Shown piece by piece: positions 5,538-8,274 of a stretch of DNA of 8,274 nucleotides. The translations under genes were made by a program, and so were the position numbers. The stretch spans positions 1 through 8,274 of the forward strand of contig CAMLKR010000100.1 in the NCBI GenBank assembly GCA_946480565.1, written 5' to 3'. Below the pieces are notes generated by a model. That model was not told the DNA's origin. It searched no databases and saw only the letters and a program-made list of their open reading frames with translations. How positions within the stretch are numbered: position 1 is the first letter of the stretch; each line of letters starts with the position of its first letter. The DNA is from an uncultured Arenimonas sp. (GTDB lineage: Bacteria; Pseudomonadota; Gammaproteobacteria; Xanthomonadales; Xanthomonadaceae).

Positions 5538-6062
5538 ATGAACCGCACCGCCAGCCGCGCCCTCGCCGTTTCGCGCCCCCTGCTGCAGATCCTCACCGTG
5601 GCAAATTGGGTCTACGCGGCGGGAATCACCGCCCTGCTGGTGAGCAGCTTCTTCCGCGCCGACTGGCCCTGGGTGCCGCTGGGCCTGGAGGTCGAAGGCC
5701 CGGACAGCACCATTCCCTCGGCGCTGCGCACGGTGATGGTGCTGGGCCTGGTCGGCTCGGCGCTTGTGCATACGATCCTGCGGCGGCTGGTGGCCATCAT
5801 CGACACCGTGCGCGCCGGCGATCCTTTCGTGGCCGACAACGCCATGCGCCTGCAGTCGATCGCCAGGCGCCTGGTGGGCATCGAAGTGCTGCGCCTGGCC
5901 GTTCACCTGGTCTACGAGAACTTCGCGCGCCAGGGCACGCCGCTGGACCTGGGCGAAGCCTTCGCGCTGACGCCGTGGCTGGCCGTGCTGCTGCTGTTCG
6001 TGCTGGCCGGCGTCTTCAGCCAGGGCACGCGCCTGCGCAGCGACCTGGAAGGGACGGTGTGA
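5538..6062 (+). CDS. DUF2975 family four-helix membrane protein
   Basis: Encodes 174 aa with four predicted membrane segments at about 15-37, 60-82, 108-127 and 142-163. The family marks are visible: AIIDTVRAGDPFVADNAMRLQSIA (split around 86-109), and the end VFSQGTRLRSDLEGTV, matching the usual 'F-x-x-G-x-x-LR-x-D-x-EGTV' terminus. The biochemical role of DUF2975 proteins is not established; they are commonly encoded beside a small Cro/CI-type regulator, as here. ATG 5538 is supported by AAGGAG and the family start; a TTG at 5481 in the same frame lies in the promoter and is rejected. The stop (6060-6062) is 1 nt from the next ATG, so the two genes are almost certainly co-transcribed and translationally coupled. 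Confidence 0.9.
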   Translation: MNRTASRALAVSRPLLQILTVANWVYAAGITALLVSSFFRADWPWVPLGLEVEGPDSTIPSALRTVMVLGLVGSALVHTILRRLVAIIDTVRAGDPFVADNAMRLQSIARRLVGIEVLRLAVHLVYENFARQGTPLDLGEAFALTPWLAVLLLFVLAGVFSQGTRLRSDLEGTV

Positions 6063-6063
6063 C

Positions 6064-6285
6064 ATGGCGATCACCGTGCGCCTGGACGAACTGCTGCACG
6101 CGCGCCGCATGACCCTGACCGAACTGGCGGCGCGCGTGGACATCACGGTGGCCAACCTGTCGATCCTGAAAACGGGCAAGGCCAAGGCCATCCGCTTCTC
6201 CACGCTCGAAGCCATCTGCACCGCGCTGGCCTGCCAGCCCGGCGACCTGCTGGCGCACGACCCCTCCCTGCCCGCGGAGCAATGA
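6064..6285 (+). CDS. Small Cro/CI (XRE) family transcriptional regulator, YozG-like
   Basis: Encodes 73 aa, essentially a single helix-turn-helix domain: MAITVRLDELLHARRMTLTE, LAARVDITVANLSILKTGKA (about residues 17-40 form the HTH, with NLSILKTGK in the recognition helix region), then FSTLEAICTALACQPGDLL, the last helix of the fold. This layout matches the short regulators encoded beside DUF2975 genes. There is no extra sensing domain, so any signal would have to come from a partner such as the membrane protein, or through dosage. The gene starts 1 nt after the DUF2975 stop; an SD-like GGAAGGGACGG lies in the end of the upstream gene. Autoregulation through the TATCG-N5-CGATA sites upstream of the operon is inferred. 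Confidence 0.9.
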   Translation: MAITVRLDELLHARRMTLTELAARVDITVANLSILKTGKAKAIRFSTLEAICTALACQPGDLLAHDPSLPAEQ

Positions 6286-6287
6286 TC

Positions 6288-6767
6288 ATGGACCTGGCCT
6301 ACCCGTTCCGATCCGATCCGCAGCGCCACGACGGCGTGCGCCCCGTGCAGGTCTGGGGCCTGCGGCTGTTCTACCTGCTGATGCTGTTGCTGGTGGCGCC
6401 CCAGGCATGGGGTGTGCTGCTGGGCCACACGGGCCAATGGGATCCGCTGCACGCGGTGGCCTGGGCCGTGTGGGCGACCTATCCCACGCTGGCGGTATTC
6501 GCCTTGTTCCAGCCGCTGCGCTGGCTGCCGCTGATGCTCTTCACCCTGGGCTACAAGACGGTGTTCCTGGCCGTCGTGGCGATCCCGCTGTGGACGGCGG
6601 GCACGATGCAGGGCTCGAGCGTGCAGCCCGTCGCCGAATCCTTCCTCGCGTTGCCGCTGCTGGCGCTGGTGGTGCCTTGGGCCTATGTGTGGCGGACCTA
6701 TGTGCGCGGCCCGGACCTGGTCGGCACCCGAACCAGCGGAAGCCTCCCCACGGCTCCCGGAGCATGA
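6288..6767 (+). CDS. Four-helix membrane protein of unknown function
   Basis: Encodes 159 aa with predicted membrane segments at about 21-44 (VWGLRLFYLLMLLLVAPQAW), 53-73, 78-103 and 117-139, then a polar tail. I do not recognise a family. Trp is frequent at helix ends (QAWGVLL, AVWATYP, LRWLPL, VPWAYVW). I chose ATG 6288 because GGAG (6276-6279) is then 8 nt upstream. The ATG at 6282 overlaps the regulator's stop as ATGA, but its spacing to the same SD is only 2 nt; it would add Met-Ile. Either way the gene is tightly coupled to the regulator and is part of the same operon, suggesting a role with the DUF2975 protein or its signal (inference). Confidence 0.85.
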   Translation: MDLAYPFRSDPQRHDGVRPVQVWGLRLFYLLMLLLVAPQAWGVLLGHTGQWDPLHAVAWAVWATYPTLAVFALFQPLRWLPLMLFTLGYKTVFLAVVAIPLWTAGTMQGSSVQPVAESFLALPLLALVVPWAYVWRTYVRGPDLVGTRTSGSLPTAPGA

Positions 6768-6776
6768 CGAAAGTCG

Positions 6777-6820
6777 TTGTGCCACACGCCCCGGGTCGGA
6801 CGGTGCGGGTGTCGGCACAA
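6777..6820. repeat. Spaced inverted repeat upstream of the PD40 gene
   Basis: TTGTGCC (6777-6783) and GGCACAA (6814-6820) are exact reverse complements 30 bp apart, ending 30 bp before ATG 6851. The right arm includes CACAAT, a possible but poor -10. No convincing -35 is visible. It may be an operator, a transcript stem or chance. Confidence 0.35.
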
Positions 6821-6850
6821 TCGCGCCTCCCGACCTCCGGATCCCTGCCG

Positions 6851-7759
6851 ATGTCTCTCGCTGCCCCGCTGCTGTTCACCCTGGCCGTCGCCACCGGCAA
6901 TGCCGCGCCGCATCAACCCGGCGACCCGGGCCCGGCCGAACCTGCGCGCACCGGCGCGGACTGGGTGTCCGCCGCCGCCAACGACTACAACCTGTCGCTG
7001 ACCGCCGACGGCCGCCGGCTGGTGTTCGGCCGCTCGCCCACCGGGAATTTCGAGGACGCCCAGGTGTTGATGGCGACGCGGACGGAAAAGGGATGGTCGG
7101 CGCCCGTGCCGGTGTTCGCGCCGCGCCCCGGTGGCCGCGATTCCGATCCGTGGCTGACGCCGGACGGAGACTGGCTGTACTTCGTTTCAGATCGGCCCGC
7201 CCCCGATCGGGCCGCGGACCGCAAGGACCTGGATCTGTGGCGCGCGCCCATCGTCGATGGCCGTGTCGGAACCCCGGAACACCTGGCCGCGGCCTCCAGC
7301 CCGGGCGAAGAGCTCGGCCCCGAGCTGCACGACGGCGGGCTGGTGTTCAACAGCACGCGCACCGGCGGGCCCGCGCCGCTGGCGCTGTACCGCGCTCCGG
7401 CGCGGGACGCGGGCATCGGCCCCGCCGTCGCGCTGCCGGCGCCGTTCAACGACGGCCGCGTGCAGGGCGACCTGAGCTTCTCGCCGGATGGAAACACGGC
7501 GCTGTTCTGGAGCGTGCGCGGCGACGTGCGCGAGCCGGACCTGTTCGCGGTGCAGCGCCGCGGCGACGGCTGGTCGCCGGCGGTGCGGCTGCCGGCGCCG
7601 TTCAATGCCCCTGGCATGGACTTCACGCCGGCCTTCAGCGCCGATGGCCGCACGCTTTACTGGGCCAGCCAGCGCGGCAGCACCGATGGCAATGCCGACG
7701 TCCTGGCGATTTCGGCCGACGTGCTGGCGCAGGCCCTCAAGGCCGCCGCCAGCCCCTGA
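6851..7759 (+). CDS. Exported PD40/TolB-like beta-propeller protein
   Basis: Encodes 302 aa. Residues 1-19 look like a signal peptide ending NAA-P, but the n-region (MSLAAP) has no Lys/Arg. The rest holds at least five WD40-like PD40 repeats marked by 'x-S/T-x-DG-x-x-L-x-F/W': LTADGRRLVFGRS (50-62), LTPDGDWLYFVSDRP (102-116), ELHDGGLVFNSTR (158-170), FSPDGNTALFWSVR (210-223) and FSADGRTLYWASQRG (262-276). Each is followed by a 'LWRAP/LYRAP/LFAVQ' strand. The layout suggests a six-bladed propeller like the TolB C-terminal domain, but without a TolB N-terminal domain, so it is not TolB. No catalytic domain is present; it is probably a periplasmic binding or scaffold protein. ATG 6764 in the same frame overlaps the upstream stop (ATGA) and would add 29 residues; ATG 6851 fits the signal peptide better although its SD (GGA, 9 nt upstream) is weak. 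Confidence 0.85.
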   Translation: MSLAAPLLFTLAVATGNAAPHQPGDPGPAEPARTGADWVSAAANDYNLSLTADGRRLVFGRSPTGNFEDAQVLMATRTEKGWSAPVPVFAPRPGGRDSDPWLTPDGDWLYFVSDRPAPDRAADRKDLDLWRAPIVDGRVGTPEHLAAASSPGEELGPELHDGGLVFNSTRTGGPAPLALYRAPARDAGIGPAVALPAPFNDGRVQGDLSFSPDGNTALFWSVRGDVREPDLFAVQRRGDGWSPAVRLPAPFNAPGMDFTPAFSADGRTLYWASQRGSTDGNADVLAISADVLAQALKAAASP

Positions 7760-7771
7760 GCCAAAGCTCAG
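7756..7771. repeat. Inverted repeat containing both convergent stop codons
   Basis: CTGAGC (7756-7761), CAAA, GCTCAG (7766-7771) is a perfect 6-bp-arm palindrome. The left arm contains the TGA of the PD40 gene and the right arm contains the TGA (as TCA) of the convergent TrmY-like gene. It could be a small hairpin in both transcripts; it lacks T-runs and is short for a terminator. Confidence 0.45.
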
Positions 7772-8274
7772 CGTTCGTCCAGCGCGTGGTGGATCAGCAC
7801 CACGCACTGGGAGGCGAACAGCATCTTCCGGCCCAGCGCGATCTTCTTCGCGCCCAGGCGGTCGAGCGTGTGGAAGGTGTTCTTCGGCATCGGGATGTGG
7901 TCGGTAAGCAGGAAACAGGGCTTGCCGTCGAAGGCCTGGTCGCGGATCGGCGTGCCCTTGGGGTCCATCACGAACAGCTGGTGGTCGGCGGCCAGTTCCT
8001 GCACCAGCCGCTCGAAGGCGACCGTGCGCACCGTGACGCCGGATTCCACCGGCCGCGTCTCTTCCTTGCCCATGCCGCGGGAGGCGTCCAGCGCGGCCGC
8101 GACCTTGCCCAGCAGGGCGCGTTCGTCGAAGCCGCCGATGTCGTGCATGGCGTTGGCCTCGAAGCGGATCGTGCGCGAATAGTCCTGCGTGCTTTCCAGC
8201 ACCAGGTAGACCACCACGTCGGCCCGGTGCGACTGGGCGACGAAGATGGCGTTCATCAGCGTATGCGCCAGGAT
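7768..8274 (-). CDS. TrmY-like SPOUT RNA methyltransferase (UPF0217/COG1901), N-terminus beyond window
   Basis: 168 codons are visible; the frame stays open to the right edge and reads ILAHTLMNAIFVAQSHRADV, so the true start lies outside. The Met at 8256 is internal: related bacterial proteins carry roughly 30-40 further residues and a similar 'HTEILAHTLMN' stretch. The C-terminal half carries the family marks LFVMDPKGTPIRDQAF, KPCFLLTDHIPMPKNT, RLGAKKIALGRKMLFASQC and VVLIHHALDE, which form the SPOUT trefoil knot and AdoMet site. Archaeal TrmY methylates N1 of pseudouridine 54 in tRNA. Most bacteria have 5-methyluridine at this position, made by TrmA, so the substrate of bacterial members is unclear and I do not assign the gene symbol. 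It is convergent with the PD40 gene across 8 bp. Confidence 0.88.
   Translation of the reverse strand: MLAHTLMNAIFVAQSHRADVVVYLVLESTQDYSRTIRFEANAMHDIGGFDERALLGKVAAALDASRGMGKEETRPVESGVTVRTVAFERLVQELAADHQLFVMDPKGTPIRDQAFDGKPCFLLTDHIPMPKNTFHTLDRLGAKKIALGRKMLFASQCVVLIHHALDER

Noticed and set aside
5481..5540. TTG start at 5481 for the DUF2975 protein
   Set aside because: It lies in the predicted -35 box and would put 19 unconserved residues before the family start; AAGGAG before ATG 5538 decides the start.
4136..5596. Long minus-strand open frame (486 codons) opposite the OmpA-family gene
   Set aside because: It is antisense to a gene with a clear signal peptide and OmpA motifs, runs through that gene's terminator, and has the Val/Gly/His/Ala-rich composition of high-GC shadow frames.
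5505..6818. Long minus-strand open frame (437 codons) opposite the DUF2975 operon
   Set aside because: It covers three well-supported plus-strand genes and an operator region, and its Gln/His/Arg-rich product shows no domain.
7432..7605. Exact 18-bp direct repeat GCTGCCGGCGCCGTTCAA (7432-7449 and 7588-7605) as a mobile or recombination element
   Set aside because: It encodes the same LPAPFN strand in two successive beta-propeller blades, so it is explained by the protein repeat.
7768..8256. Complete TrmY-like gene starting at 8256
   Set aside because: The frame continues open to the window edge with ILAHTL before this Met, a stretch that belongs to the family; the Met is internal and the gene is partial.
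1..8274. Defence system, CRISPR array, prophage, integron or toxin-antitoxin locus
   Set aside because: No spaced repeats, nuclease, integrase, transposase or recognisable toxin was found. The DUF2975/HTH pair superficially resembles a toxin-antitoxin layout, but the first gene has DUF2975 membrane-protein marks and nothing toxin-like.

Overview
The window is GC-rich, gene-dense bacterial chromosome with strong G/C bias at codon third positions. Gene content (a YbaA-like DUF1428 protein, a PhnB-like VOC protein, an OmpA-type protein with a DUF4892-like N-terminus, a UPF0217/TrmY-like SPOUT protein, a DUF2975 protein with a small Cro/CI-type regulator) and base composition suggest a gammaproteobacterium of the Xanthomonadaceae/Lysobacteraceae type (Lysobacter, Luteimonas and relatives). 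That placement is an inference from protein style, not from a marker gene. I see no tRNA, rRNA, CRISPR array, insertion sequence, integrase or phage gene.

Layout. 1-102 (+) is the tail of an NTF2-like/lumazine-binding-like protein. It converges on a two-domain VOC/PhnB-like protein (112-1038, -), which diverges from a DUF1428 protein (1192-1548, +) across a 153-bp gap holding a large inverted repeat. The DUF1428 gene converges on a flotillin/SPFH gene (1603-3027, -); a perfect 13-bp-arm palindrome separates their ends. Upstream of flotillin on the same strand is an exported putative Zn-dependent protease with an HEFVH motif (3129-4073, -). This diverges from an exported OmpA-family protein (4289-5353, +), which ends at a textbook Rho-independent terminator. 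Next is a compact operon on +: DUF2975 membrane protein (5538-6062), small Cro/CI-type regulator (6064-6285) and a four-helix membrane protein of unknown function (6288-6767). A secreted PD40/TolB-like beta-propeller protein (6851-7759, +) follows, converging with an 8-bp gap on a TrmY-like SPOUT methyltransferase (7768-8274, -) that runs off the right edge.

How the genes work together. Several genes concern the envelope: flotillin scaffold, exported protease, OmpA-type peptidoglycan-binding protein, two membrane proteins and an exported beta-propeller. Apart from the DUF2975 operon they look like separate transcription units. The best regulatory signal is upstream of that operon: two 15-bp palindromes of the form TATCG-N5-CGATA, 22 bp centre to centre, lying on the predicted -35 and -10 boxes, plus a third palindrome that contains the Shine-Dalgarno sequence. 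The simplest reading is autorepression by the regulator encoded in the operon. This is the part of the window most worth following up; the rest is mostly ordinary chromosomal housekeeping and accessory content.
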